Below are positions 15,363 through 23,664 of a stretch of 64,000 bases of DNA, in pieces (positions within the stretch are counted from its first letter, which is position 1; each line of letters starts with the position of its first letter). The stretch is from Fulvivirga lutea (lineage in GTDB: Bacteria > Bacteroidota > Bacteroidia > Cytophagales > Cyclobacteriaceae), in NCBI RefSeq assembly GCF_017068455.1, contig NZ_CP070608.1, positions 3,019,488 to 3,083,487 on the forward strand, in the 5' to 3' direction. A model generated the notes under the pieces. That model saw only the letters and a program-made list of their open reading frames with translations. It was not told the DNA's origin and made no database searches. Position numbers and translations under genes: made by a program.

Positions 15363-17566
15363 TATTTATTCATTGAATTGGTAAGTTGATTAAGGTATGC
15401 ACGTGTAAGACGATCCTCCGATGAATGATTTTGAGGACTTAACTCATCTTCTGAAGGCAACGCCTTGCTTAATTCAGATTGAACCTTTCTCAATGTTGAA
15501 AACAAAATAGTCTCATCAACCTGCTTTAAGTTTAATTTTTGTAATAGCTGAAGCGTCATAAAATGCTTCCCGGGTTGATCAATGGCGATTGCTGCTAACT
15601 CATTGCCTGCGTTTTTGAATATATCTGACTCATATGCTTTTAATTCTTTTTTAATCAACTCATCAATATAAAAGATAGCCTTTTCAATTGCCGGGTAGCT
15701 TTTTTCGGTGACAGACTCAATGGTACTGGTACCTGTTTGGACTTCCTTCACATCACCTGATAGCCGTTTATCTTCTTTTATTGGTGGCGGATCGAAACCA
15801 ATACGATGAACATAAATACGAGCGTGGTTTTTAATTTCTTTAATAAGCTCAAGTGCCTTGTATTGATAAGGCAACGATTTTTCAGGCTGATAGAGCCGCA
15901 GGTACAACTCTGCATCCCACATTTCATTCATGGCAGCCCGTAACTTGCCTTTGATGGATGAGGTAAATAATGTTGCTTCTTCAGGATCTTCATGGTCATG
16001 CTTAAACTCATCCAAAGGGTCTTCTTTCTTTTCACTTTCAGGCACTAAATTATGTTCATTGTCACTATCGTGAGCATGGGAATACTCGGCCAAAGGGTCT
16101 TCTTCATCATGATCGTGGTCGGCTTCTGCTGACTCACTTTCAGACTCTGTCATTCCACTTTCAAACTCCTCTCCCATAAACTGCCCGTATTTTAAGCGTA
16201 GTGACTTTTGATCAAAACCCAACTCATTGCTGGTGAAATTAAAATCATTTTTGGGGATTTTTCCTCGCTGCTTTACCAGCTTTTCGGTATCGATAATGAT
16301 CTGCCTCTGACTTCTAAAGTATTCCGGCATCAGATCTACCCCTAATGCACCCTCTAAAGAAAACTCAATTTTGGTGGTATCTCTTATACTCACAAAATAG
16401 GTCTCCGTTCTGTTTCTGTTGGGTTTGGGTCGTTTATAATCAAAAACCTCTACATAAAAGTACAGTTCATCACCCGGGGTCATATCAAGCTTAGCTATGT
16501 CAATTGATTTTGAAAGCGATTGTCTTTTACCGCCTACTTTCAGGGATTTGTCGAATGCCATTCTTTCCTCTCTGAATTTGACGGCTTCGCCAGATCCCTT
16601 ACTAACAGTAGCTACAATAGCGGTTGAATCAAGCCCGTAGTCATCTGACATTTTGGAAGTAAACTGTACCTTCCAAGGCTCATCAATTTCTAGAACAGTA
16701 AATCGATCAATACCTTCGATTGACACTTCAGGTTCTTTGTCAGGCGTAGCTATAAGTTGATAAAGCTCTGTTTCGTACTGTTTTTGATTGATATCAGTAT
16801 AAATGAGTTTGTAAAAACCACTGGCTATCAATTGACTTGTCAGTTTGTAGCTTCCGCCTTCAGCTTTAAATGGCAGCTGCTTACCGTTGTTCATTTCAAG
16901 GATTAAGCTTTTTGGTTTCTCGGAGAACGTAACCGTCCAGGTAATGTAAGAGCCTTCAAGGGCAGTAACACTAAAATTTTCGCTGGTTGTAGTTGCCAGT
17001 TTCGTATACTTAGGGTAATTAATGCGCACTTCTTGATTGATAATGCTAAGTGCCTGATCTGTGATTACTGAATCAGTTGAAATAAACTCAATGCCTTTTT
17101 CTCTTTCATTAATCTCAGAGGGTGAATTGATATCAATTAGACTCAATAACAATCCAGAAATGACAAATAAAGCCAGTCCAATGAAGCCATTTTTTAACGA
17201 AGCGGGCCATCCTATTTTGTCCTCATTGGCGAGCAGAATCTCTGAAATCCTTTTTCGCTGTACCTGTGCTATTAATGAACTGTCTGCAACTTCTGAAACC
17301 AGTAAAAATGAGCTGTTTTGAGCCAACCCAAACGATAAATCAAGCCACCTGGAGCTTCTCTTTGCATTGATCTTCCATGGTCTGTAAACCAGAATAAATA
17401 ACGCCAGGCTTAGAATGAATATAAGAGCTAGCCACCCTAAACTTTTTAACTCAATAACAAAACTGATAAGTAATGTTAAACCAATTGCCAAAAGAAATGC
17501 ATTGGCAATATAGACCAACCGCCATTTGAGAGTTACTTTATTCAATATGTCGATGCCGCTTTTCAT
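15362..17566 (-). CDS. DUF4175-like membrane protein with His/Asp-rich insert
   Basis: 734 residues. Three membrane segments in the first 145 residues (about 18-38, 44-62, 126-145), then a large extracytoplasmic region with beta-rich domains (about 160-400) and a helical C-terminal part. It resembles DUF4175-type proteins of MoxR operons, with ALELIKEIKNHARIYVHRIG and DPPP as the family-like segment. Residues 481-530 carry a striking acidic/histidine stretch with two imperfect copies of a DPLxE(Y/F)xHxHD unit, seven His in all, which could bind metal ions. The stop and start overlap the neighbours by 1 and 4 nt. The gene is part of the operon running from 21304 down to 13483. Confidence 0.75.
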   Translation of the reverse strand: MKSGIDILNKVTLKWRLVYIANAFLLAIGLTLLISFVIELKSLGWLALIFILSLALFILVYRPWKINAKRSSRWLDLSFGLAQNSSFLLVSEVADSSLIAQVQRKRISEILLANEDKIGWPASLKNGFIGLALFVISGLLLSLIDINSPSEINEREKGIEFISTDSVITDQALSIINQEVRINYPKYTKLATTTSENFSVTALEGSYITWTVTFSEKPKSLILEMNNGKQLPFKAEGGSYKLTSQLIASGFYKLIYTDINQKQYETELYQLIATPDKEPEVSIEGIDRFTVLEIDEPWKVQFTSKMSDDYGLDSTAIVATVSKGSGEAVKFREERMAFDKSLKVGGKRQSLSKSIDIAKLDMTPGDELYFYVEVFDYKRPKPNRNRTETYFVSIRDTTKIEFSLEGALGVDLMPEYFRSQRQIIIDTEKLVKQRGKIPKNDFNFTSNELGFDQKSLRLKYGQFMGEEFESGMTESESESAEADHDHDEEDPLAEYSHAHDSDNEHNLVPESEKKEDPLDEFKHDHEDPEEATLFTSSIKGKLRAAMNEMWDAELYLRLYQPEKSLPYQYKALELIKEIKNHARIYVHRIGFDPPPIKEDKRLSGDVKEVQTGTSTIESVTEKSYPAIEKAIFYIDELIKKELKAYESDIFKNAGNELAAIAIDQPGKHFMTLQLLQKLNLKQVDETILFSTLRKVQSELSKALPSEDELSPQNHSSEDRLTRAYLNQLTNSMNK

Positions 17567-18741
17567 TGCTTTCTTTTCATTGAATAAACTCGCTCAAAAA
17601 GGAAAAATCCTAAAAAAACCAACCAAAACCAATCCGCTCTTGCCTTGTTTGTTTTATCAGTATCTATGGTAGATTGATTGAGTTTTACCATTTCTAAAGG
17701 CACTTGTCTACTTTCTTTCAAGTCCGCTTTTTCAGGAATAATAATTGCAAAAAGATGACCAATGAAATCCTCAGAAATAAAATTATCCTGTGTTATACGA
17801 TTGTTTAAAAAGTATCTTCCACTCTGGCCTGTTAAGATGGGCTTTGTCACGTTCTCACGATAAATCAAACTGCTTGCATTATGCTCAAAATTTAACTCAT
17901 CTTCTGATAGCCAAATCAGCCAATCAGATCCTTTATTTTCGAAGTTCTTCGTTGAAAAAGAATTTATTAGAATTGGCCTTTTAGCTACTTCAGAAATAGT
18001 AGCCAGTGCAGATTGAAAGTAAAACAGCTCCTTTTCAAATTCCTGATCATAAACAATATCAAATTTCAGTGTATCCCAATTTTCGGCCTGACTCATAGCC
18101 TCCTGAACTCCTTCTACCCATTTATATTCTGTAGATATTGTATTACTAGTAGCAATCAGATCCAAACCGTTAGTGAAGCTTCTGTGAGTATATTCTTGAT
18201 TTTCTAACGGTTCAATAGGTAGCCATTTTATCACCTTGCTGGTGGCTGGTCTTCTACCCTTCAACTGATTCTCTGTTACGCTTGCCAGAATAAAAATCGT
18301 ATCAGCTGGTAATTTGTTTATGGCATCAAATGCATCCCAAATATCAACTGCTTCCTGATTTGCTTTTTGATCATCGATAAGTTCTAATCCACTATTCAGG
18401 TAACGCTTCTCAATTTTAAGAGTATCTAATGCTTTCTGAACCCTCGAATCGTTAAATAACGTTGGCTCTACCAGCACGATAGCATTAGTATTTTGCACTT
18501 TTTTAGTGGTAAGTAATTCCGCCATTAAGAAACAGAATAAACTGAGCACCAAACATCTTACCATCAACAATAACAATTCATTCAGCTTGATACTTTTCGA
18601 TTGCTTTGTCTCAAATTCAGGAATGTATTTTAAACTACCTACGTGAATAACTTTACCTTCCTTCTTGCTCCAGAGGTGTATAGCTATAGGTATCAATAAC
18701 CCAAATAATCCATAGAGATATGATGCGTTGGCAAACTCCAT
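17563..18741 (-). CDS. BatA-like (aerotolerance regulator N-terminal) membrane protein
   Basis: 392 residues starting with the BatA N-terminal membrane signature: SYLYGLFGLLIPIAIHLWSK (residues 8-27), then a basic loop and a second segment LLLLMVRCLVLSLFCFLMAE (56-75). The middle is periplasmic or partly cytoplasmic alpha/beta without a visible MIDAS motif, and a last membrane segment lies at the C-terminus (WFWLVFLGFFLFERVY). It is expected to pair with the DUF58 protein encoded just upstream (1-nt overlap at 18741). Family members are linked to envelope integrity and oxygen stress, but a molecular role is not established. Confidence 0.8.
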   Translation of the reverse strand: MEFANASYLYGLFGLLIPIAIHLWSKKEGKVIHVGSLKYIPEFETKQSKSIKLNELLLLMVRCLVLSLFCFLMAELLTTKKVQNTNAIVLVEPTLFNDSRVQKALDTLKIEKRYLNSGLELIDDQKANQEAVDIWDAFDAINKLPADTIFILASVTENQLKGRRPATSKVIKWLPIEPLENQEYTHRSFTNGLDLIATSNTISTEYKWVEGVQEAMSQAENWDTLKFDIVYDQEFEKELFYFQSALATISEVAKRPILINSFSTKNFENKGSDWLIWLSEDELNFEHNASSLIYRENVTKPILTGQSGRYFLNNRITQDNFISEDFIGHLFAIIIPEKADLKESRQVPLEMVKLNQSTIDTDKTNKARADWFWLVFLGFFLFERVYSMKRKQ

Positions 18742-19631
18742 TAGATTAATGCATTTCTACGTTTTAAAAAGCTACTTAGCATTTCGCCAATTGAGGTGCC
18801 AGTTGTAAATAGGTTATAGTCAATGCCTTCTCTCAGCAGCGCCTCATTCACATTGAAAAGAAATTCAGAGACATTCTGCTCATAGATTTCTTTCGCATCA
18901 GCCGCGGATATTTTAACCCTTGAATACGTTTCCAAATCCTCTAATGTGACACTCCCTGTGTAATTAAAATTCAACTCATTTTCACCCATCAGGTGGATCA
19001 CCACAACTTCATTCCTGTTGGTTTTCAGTGATTTAATAAATTTCAATAGTTCATCATTTTCCTCATACAGATCGGAGATAAACACAATCAATTCCTTATG
19101 GTTTCTATCGTGCAACTCTCTAATGTCTGCACTATTTGCTGGCCATTTACCCTTATTTTCAATCTCTACTAGGTAATGTAAAAATCTATTGAAGTGCCTG
19201 ATATGAGCTCTTGGATAAAGTGTTTTTAGTTCCACTTCATTCAGCGCAAAAAGCCCAACTGCATCTCCCTGATGGCTTGTGAGATAACCAAGCGTTGCGC
19301 ATAAAAAACGAGCATAGTCCATCTTGGTAAGACCACTATCCTCATGAAGCATGGAAGCACTGGCATCAATGATGAACTTTACAGAGATGTTAGTATCAAT
19401 CTCGGCCTGTTTGATATAGTATCGCGATGATCTCGCCAACATCTTCCAATCCAGCAACCGTATATCATCACCAGGCTCATAACTTCTATATTGACTAAAC
19501 TCCATACCCTGCCCTACTTTGCGACTCCTGTTTAAGCCCGCAGTATGGCCTTCGAGTATTGTTTTAGCAACAAACTCAAGACCCTTAACACTGTTAAGGT
19601 TTTCAGGTGTAAGAAATTCCTGATAATTCAT
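18741..19631 (-). CDS. DUF58 protein with von Willebrand factor A fold
   Basis: 296 residues. The DUF58 signature is present: YRSYEPGDDIRLLDWK (48-63). A VWA-type MIDAS follows, DASAS at 89-93 (Asp89, Ser91, Ser93), and IVFISDLYEE supplies the later Asp. No signal or membrane segment is seen, so it is probably cytoplasmic and peripheral. In MoxR operons the DUF58/VWA protein is the usual substrate or adaptor of the AAA+ ATPase, with metal-dependent binding to partners. It lies between MoxR (1-nt overlap upstream) and the BatA-like gene (1-nt overlap downstream). Confidence 0.9.
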   Translation of the reverse strand: MNYQEFLTPENLNSVKGLEFVAKTILEGHTAGLNRSRKVGQGMEFSQYRSYEPGDDIRLLDWKMLARSSRYYIKQAEIDTNISVKFIIDASASMLHEDSGLTKMDYARFLCATLGYLTSHQGDAVGLFALNEVELKTLYPRAHIRHFNRFLHYLVEIENKGKWPANSADIRELHDRNHKELIVFISDLYEENDELLKFIKSLKTNRNEVVVIHLMGENELNFNYTGSVTLEDLETYSRVKISAADAKEIYEQNVSEFLFNVNEALLREGIDYNLFTTGTSIGEMLSSFLKRRNALI

Positions 19632-20644
19632 TACACTACCCCGTTGCTTGTAATTTCTGTAGATTTCAATAATTGTTTAGTCACATCATCAGAAGTAACG
19701 CCTTCAGCCTCAGCTTTAAAATTGACGATTACTCTATGGCGTAATACTGGTAGTGCTACTTTCTCAATATCAGCCTTGGTTACGCACAGCCTACCTTCTT
19801 GCAATGCATTAGCTTTGGCTGTAAGTATGATTGCTTGTCCTGCTCTTGGGCCCGCACCCCAGGCTACCCATTCTTTTACATAGTCAGAAATTGTAGTTGC
19901 TGGTCTTGTAGCACGCACTAGTCTACTCACTAAGCTTACAAGATCATCACTGATGGGCACATCTCTTACCATACTTTGAAGCTTCACGATATCTTCACCA
20001 GATATAACCCCGTTCACCTTTTCTTTCTTCTTTCCGGTAGTAGATTTTAATATTTCCGTTTCTTCTGCCTCTCCCGGATAGTCCAGTTGAATATAAAGCA
20101 AGAACCTGTCTAGTTGCGCTTCAGGTAAAGGAAACGTACCTGCTTGCTCTATAGGGTTTTGGGTAGCAAGGATTAAGAATGGTTTATCTAATGAATAAGT
20201 CTTACCTGCATAAGTCACTTCAAACTCCTGCATGGCTTCTAGTAACGCAGATTGAGTTTTAGGAGGCGTTCTATTGATTTCATCGGCTAGTACAATGTTG
20301 GAGAAAATTGGCCCTTCATTGAACTTGAAAAACTTCTTACCGGTGCTATGGTCTTCCTCCAGAATTTCAGTTCCTACAATGTCAGAAGGCATTAAGTCTG
20401 GAGTAAACTGAATTCTCCTAAATTTTAAATGCATTGCTTCTGATAATGTCCTGATCATTAATGTTTTAGCTAGTCCTGGTACACCTTCTAATAAGGCATG
20501 GCCTCCCGCTAAAAATGTAATAATCAATTGATCAACGATCTCATTCTGACCAACAATTACTTTGGCAATTTCCTTTTTTAAATCGGACAGCTTTTCAACT
20601 AATTGAACCACTTCCCCTTCTGCTTTTTCAATATCCTGCTCCAT
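19631..20644 (-). CDS. MoxR-family AAA+ ATPase
   Basis: 337-residue AAA+ ATPase of the MoxR branch, a chaperone-like motor that remodels or matures VWA-containing partners. Walker A GVPGLAKT (54-61), Walker B LADEINR (119-125), sensor 1 ATQNPIEQAGTFPLPEAQLDRF, and the arginine finger and sensor 2 in the C-terminal lid (VLRHRVIVNF). Cytoplasmic. It sits between the DUF4159 gene (9-nt gap) and the DUF58 gene (1-nt overlap), the usual order for this family, so the complex it serves is encoded by the rest of the operon. Confidence 0.95.
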   Translation of the reverse strand: MEQDIEKAEGEVVQLVEKLSDLKKEIAKVIVGQNEIVDQLIITFLAGGHALLEGVPGLAKTLMIRTLSEAMHLKFRRIQFTPDLMPSDIVGTEILEEDHSTGKKFFKFNEGPIFSNIVLADEINRTPPKTQSALLEAMQEFEVTYAGKTYSLDKPFLILATQNPIEQAGTFPLPEAQLDRFLLYIQLDYPGEAEETEILKSTTGKKKEKVNGVISGEDIVKLQSMVRDVPISDDLVSLVSRLVRATRPATTISDYVKEWVAWGAGPRAGQAIILTAKANALQEGRLCVTKADIEKVALPVLRHRVIVNFKAEAEGVTSDDVTKQLLKSTEITSNGVV

Positions 20645-20653
20645 ATTTTCATA

Positions 20654-21304
20654 TTAAGAGGTTAGCGCATACATGACAATGTTGACTGCAAACCTCGTGT
20701 TATCTATTTTATACCATCTTTTATTTCTGAAATCGTAATCCCACTCACAGCCATAATCTTTATTGCTATATAATACCCCTATTCTGCCATCCACTTCTAC
20801 AGCCTTCAAATAATCATGTACCAAATCGTCACCCCACCCATTTAACTCTTGCGAGGTTGTTGGTGGGCCATCTTCAAAAGTGAAAAACGATGAATAGATC
20901 GAATGATCATTTGGAATTTTTTTCAACTTATTTGCACCAAAGGTTCGGATCATCTGTTCCTCAAATGATTTGGCAAAAAGCCCATCAATATCATGGTTAC
21001 AGTCATCTACGAATACAAACCCACCATTCTCCACATACTTTTTAAAATTTTCGTTCTCCTTATCAGAAAACTGAACAAGTTTATGACCTGATAGATAGCA
21101 GAAAGGGCATTCAAAAACTTCATCACTACTCAACGGAACAATATTTTCTGTTGTATCTACTTTAAGAGTTGTGTATTCAATTAATGAGTTAAGGACATTG
21201 GATGGCATACGCTGATCCACGTCCCAGTCGCCAGACTCATACTGAAGCCTTGTAAAGAAAAAAGCATTGCTATTATTTCGTATGGCTACTAATTTATTTT
21301 TCAT
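20654..21304 (-). CDS. DUF4159 protein, first gene of the MoxR-type operon
   Basis: 216 residues, DUF4159 family. Marks seen: FFFTRLQYESGDWD near the N-terminus, FCYLSGHKLVQFSDKE, NGGFVFVDDCNHD and a C-terminal NTRFAVNIVMYALT. No signal peptide is apparent, unlike the DUF4159 domain of many larger proteins. The fold is thought to be amidotransferase-like, with a Cys-Asn-His cluster (VDDCNHD) of unknown use. It is the first gene of the unit; the start is ATG 21304, and the divergent gap upstream (21305-21578) holds the shared regulatory element described separately. Confidence 0.8.
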   Translation of the reverse strand: MKNKLVAIRNNSNAFFFTRLQYESGDWDVDQRMPSNVLNSLIEYTTLKVDTTENIVPLSSDEVFECPFCYLSGHKLVQFSDKENENFKKYVENGGFVFVDDCNHDIDGLFAKSFEEQMIRTFGANKLKKIPNDHSIYSSFFTFEDGPPTTSQELNGWGDDLVHDYLKAVEVDGRIGVLYSNKDYGCEWDYDFRNKRWYKIDNTRFAVNIVMYALTS

Positions 21305-21407
21305 TTATTCAGTTCAATCTGCTGGCTGCCTCTCTATTCCAATATTCAAAGAAACAATCTACTGATTTGACTCTAAGTTGCAAGCCAATAATACCACATC
21401 AAAAATT

Positions 21408-21449
21408 ATTTATTTAAACGGCTATTTAAAAGCATGAATACTTACCGCT
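21408..21449 (+). promoter_or_regulatory. Two-part regulatory element, copy A
   Basis: ATTTATTTAAACGG (21408-21421), then 21 nt, then TACCGCT (21443-21449). The same two words at exactly the same spacing occur at 26742-26783 directly before dinB. Several spacer positions also agree. It lies in the divergent region between the DUF4159 operon and the alpha/beta hydrolase operon. Function is unknown; an operator or specialised promoter is likely. Confidence 0.4.
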
Positions 21450-21578
21450 TATGGAAACAGCAGCATTAAGAGCATAACCGAGAGTACATCTTATTCAGTG
21501 TGATTAAAAATATTTTCAACCATTTGTAACAATCATTCAATCTATGGATCAAATGGGAAATTTTAAACAACTAGACAA

Positions 21579-22421
21579 ATGAAAAAATTACTATTCACAC
21601 TCGCTGCATTGATTTTGATAAACTTATCATATGGTCAATCACCCATTAAAGTAGATAAAGATGGAACAGGCAATCCTATCCTATTTTTGCCCGGATTCAC
21701 CACTCCTGGATCGGTCTGGAATGAGACTATTGAGAATCTCAACGGAACTTATGAAACTCATGTAGTAACCTATGCCGGGTTTGATGGCTTAGAGCCAATC
21801 GGTACACCTTGGTATGCACCAATTAAAGATGAACTCATCAAATATATTAATGAACAGAACTTAAAAAACCTGACAGTAATAGGACACAGCATGGGCGGCA
21901 ACCTGGCGACTGAAATAGCGGCAGATCTAGCTGAGAATGTTACTGGCTTAATTTTGGTAGATGCACTACCATGCATGCGTGAATTAATGATGCCGGGCGT
22001 TCCTGCCAGTTCTTTACAATATGAAAGTCCATATAATAAAAGAATTATAGATATGGATGAGGATGCATTTGCTCAAATGGCTTATGGAATGGCTTCTAAC
22101 ATGACCATTACCAAAGAGAAGATTGAAGAAATAGCGGGTTGGTCTAAAATAGCAGATCGTGAAACTTATGTGTATGGCTATACGGATTTGCTTAAATTAG
22201 ATTTACGACCAGAATTGCAGAATATTAAAGTAAAGACATTGATTCTTGGCGCTACTTTTCCAACAAAAGAAATGGCTCAAAAGACTTTTGAACAACAATA
22301 TGCCAACTTATCTAGTAAGTCGATTGTAATGGCTGATGATAGCAAGCATTTTATTATGTTCGATCAGCCTGAGTGGTTTTTCGAGCAAGTAAACAACTAC
22401 TTAACCGAGTATGCCCAGTAA
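21579..22421 (+). CDS. Exported alpha/beta hydrolase
   Basis: 280 residues with a signal peptide (1-20, ending LSYGQ). Alpha/beta hydrolase fold: oxyanion segment LFLPGFTTPGSVW, nucleophile elbow GHSMGG (102-107, Ser104), and a catalytic His near the end (DSKHFIMFDQPEWF) with an Asp in the preceding strand. Probably a periplasmic or secreted esterase/lipase-like enzyme; the substrate is unknown. The sigma factor gene starts inside its last 11 bases, which strongly suggests co-transcription and perhaps that the enzyme belongs to the response controlled by that sigma factor. Confidence 0.85.
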   Translation: MKKLLFTLAALILINLSYGQSPIKVDKDGTGNPILFLPGFTTPGSVWNETIENLNGTYETHVVTYAGFDGLEPIGTPWYAPIKDELIKYINEQNLKNLTVIGHSMGGNLATEIAADLAENVTGLILVDALPCMRELMMPGVPASSLQYESPYNKRIIDMDEDAFAQMAYGMASNMTITKEKIEEIAGWSKIADRETYVYGYTDLLKLDLRPELQNIKVKTLILGATFPTKEMAQKTFEQQYANLSSKSIVMADDSKHFIMFDQPEWFFEQVNNYLTEYAQ

Positions 22422-22902
22422 TCAGCTCTTTGAACAACTTCATTCAGAATATTATTCCATGGTACACCAGATGTGCCTGGGTTTTATGAAAGGTGATGAA
22501 GACCTGGCGGCTGATCTTTCGCAGGAAACATTTATAAACACATGGAGAGCCCTGGACAAGTTTCAGGGTGGCTCCAGCTACAAAACATGGATTTATAGAA
22601 TTACAGTGAACACTTGCTTGAAATATATTAGAGACAATAAGTCGAAGCTGCATGTTTCCTTAGAAGAAGAAAGATCAGGTTTAGGAGAGCTACCAACTGA
22701 AAACGCCACTCAGCAAGACAATCAGGGGCTCTACGCAGCGATAGGGAAGCTTGGCAAAATGGATCGACTGATTATAATGATGGTTCTAGACGAGCTGAAG
22801 TACGAAGAAATAGCTGAGGTAGTAGGTATTAACGAGGGAAATCTCCGTGTTCGAATACACAGAATTAAAAAACAACTAAAGAAATTATTAAATCATGAGT
22901 AA
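22411..22902 (+). CDS. ECF-type RNA polymerase sigma factor
   Basis: 163 residues with sigma-70 region 2 (about 10-75; DLAADLSQETFINTWRALDKFQGGSSYKTWIYRITVN) and region 4 (about 105-160; GKMDRLIIMMVLDELKYEEIAEVVGINEGNLRVRIHRIKKQL, a helix-turn-helix). The linker is short, as in ECF factors. It overlaps the hydrolase gene by 11 nt and the next membrane protein by 8 nt. In Bacteroidota such units commonly pair an ECF factor with a membrane-bound inhibitor, which fits the downstream gene. The target promoters cannot be read here. Confidence 0.9.
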   Translation: MPSNQLFEQLHSEYYSMVHQMCLGFMKGDEDLAADLSQETFINTWRALDKFQGGSSYKTWIYRITVNTCLKYIRDNKSKLHVSLEEERSGLGELPTENATQQDNQGLYAAIGKLGKMDRLIIMMVLDELKYEEIAEVVGINEGNLRVRIHRIKKQLKKLLNHE

Positions 22903-23491
22903 AGATTTTGATGATATTAAAAATAAATGGCAGAGTGCAAAGAAAGAACAGTCAACTAGCAAGGTAAGTGCTGTTGAACTAATTGAGCTGTCCAAGAAAA
23001 AAATGAAAAGTGTGGTAAATATGCACTTAGCCAATATGGGCATATTGATCATTACATTTATCGGTATTGTAGCCTTCATAGTTTATTTGGCTCGTTTTCA
23101 AGAGACATTGAGTCATATAGGCGTGGCACTCATGTTAGGTGGTTTGGCAATTAGAATAGTCATTGAAGGCTATAGTATTTATTTATCTTCAGCCATCGAT
23201 TTGAGCAAATCAGTTCAGGAGGTAAATGAACAGTATCTTGGTTTTTACAATTATAGAAAGCGGATTCATGGTCCTGTAACGATAACCATTCTAGTTTTAT
23301 ATGTTATTGGCTATTTCCTGCTGTTACCAGAGTTTAATGTTTATTTGAGTGATACCATGATGATTTTCATTACCGTTTCGCTAATACCTGCTGCCTTTAT
23401 TGTTGGTTATTCAATTAAGAATGGAATTAAGAAAGAGATGGGAATTTTAACTGAATTGATGGATACAAGAGACTCACTAACTATAGAGTAA
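22895..23491 (+). CDS. Polytopic membrane protein, putative anti-sigma factor
   Basis: 198 residues. The N-terminus (DFDDIKNKWQSAKKEQ) resembles the short cytoplasmic segment of Bacteroidota proteins encoded directly after ECF sigma factors. About four membrane segments follow (roughly 46-68, 72-92, 128-148, 154-176) with a basic cytoplasmic loop in between. No zinc-binding anti-sigma motif is seen. It overlaps the sigma gene by 8 nt. The function as sigma inhibitor or sensor is inferred from position. The transcript ends at the hairpin near 23605. Confidence 0.7.
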   Translation: MSKDFDDIKNKWQSAKKEQSTSKVSAVELIELSKKKMKSVVNMHLANMGILIITFIGIVAFIVYLARFQETLSHIGVALMLGGLAIRIVIEGYSIYLSSAIDLSKSVQEVNEQYLGFYNYRKRIHGPVTITILVLYVIGYFLLLPEFNVYLSDTMMIFITVSLIPAAFIVGYSIKNGIKKEMGILTELMDTRDSLTIE

Positions 23492-23518
23492 AATTAACCA
23501 TACTATTCCATACCATTT

Positions 23519-23551
23519 AACCTTACTAAGCTTTTAAAGCTTGGTAAGGTT
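23519..23551. repeat. 16-bp near-perfect inverted repeat
   Basis: AACCTTACTAAGCTTT (23519-23534) and AAAGCTTGGTAAGGTT (23536-23551) pair with one G-T position and almost no loop. It lies 27 nt after the putative anti-sigma stop and is followed at once by a tandem repeat. No T run follows, so it is probably not the main terminator. Confidence 0.7.
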
Positions 23552-23588
23552 GTTAAGTTGTTAGGTTGTTAGGTTGTTAGGTTGTTAG
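23549..23588. repeat. Five tandem copies of an 8-bp unit
   Basis: The unit GTTGTTAG repeats five times (first copy ends AA instead of AG), followed by a partial copy (GTTGATGT) at 23589. It is intergenic, between convergent genes. Such a short array can change copy number by slippage; no function is evident. Confidence 0.85.
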
Positions 23589-23604
23589 GTTGATGTAAGA
23601 ACAC

Positions 23605-23640
23605 AAAAAAGCCTTCTGGTTCATACCAAAAGGCTTTTTT
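23605..23640. terminator. Bidirectional terminator between the sigma operon and tldE
   Basis: AAAAAAGCCTT pairs with AAGGCTTTTTT, with a second inner stem TGGT/ACCA. A run on both sides (A and T) lets it work for both convergent transcripts: the sigma operon on plus and tldD-tldE on minus. Confidence 0.8.
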
Positions 23641-23664
23641 AAAAAAAACTTAACTCAAGTAAAC

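Noticed and set aside
21451-21477. Eight-codon reading frame directly after the copy A element
   Set aside because: Starts at a similar place as dinB after copy B, but is too short to support as a gene; noted only as a possible leader peptide.
23549-23588. CRISPR-like array
   Set aside because: The repeat unit is 8 bp with no spacers, so it is a simple tandem repeat.
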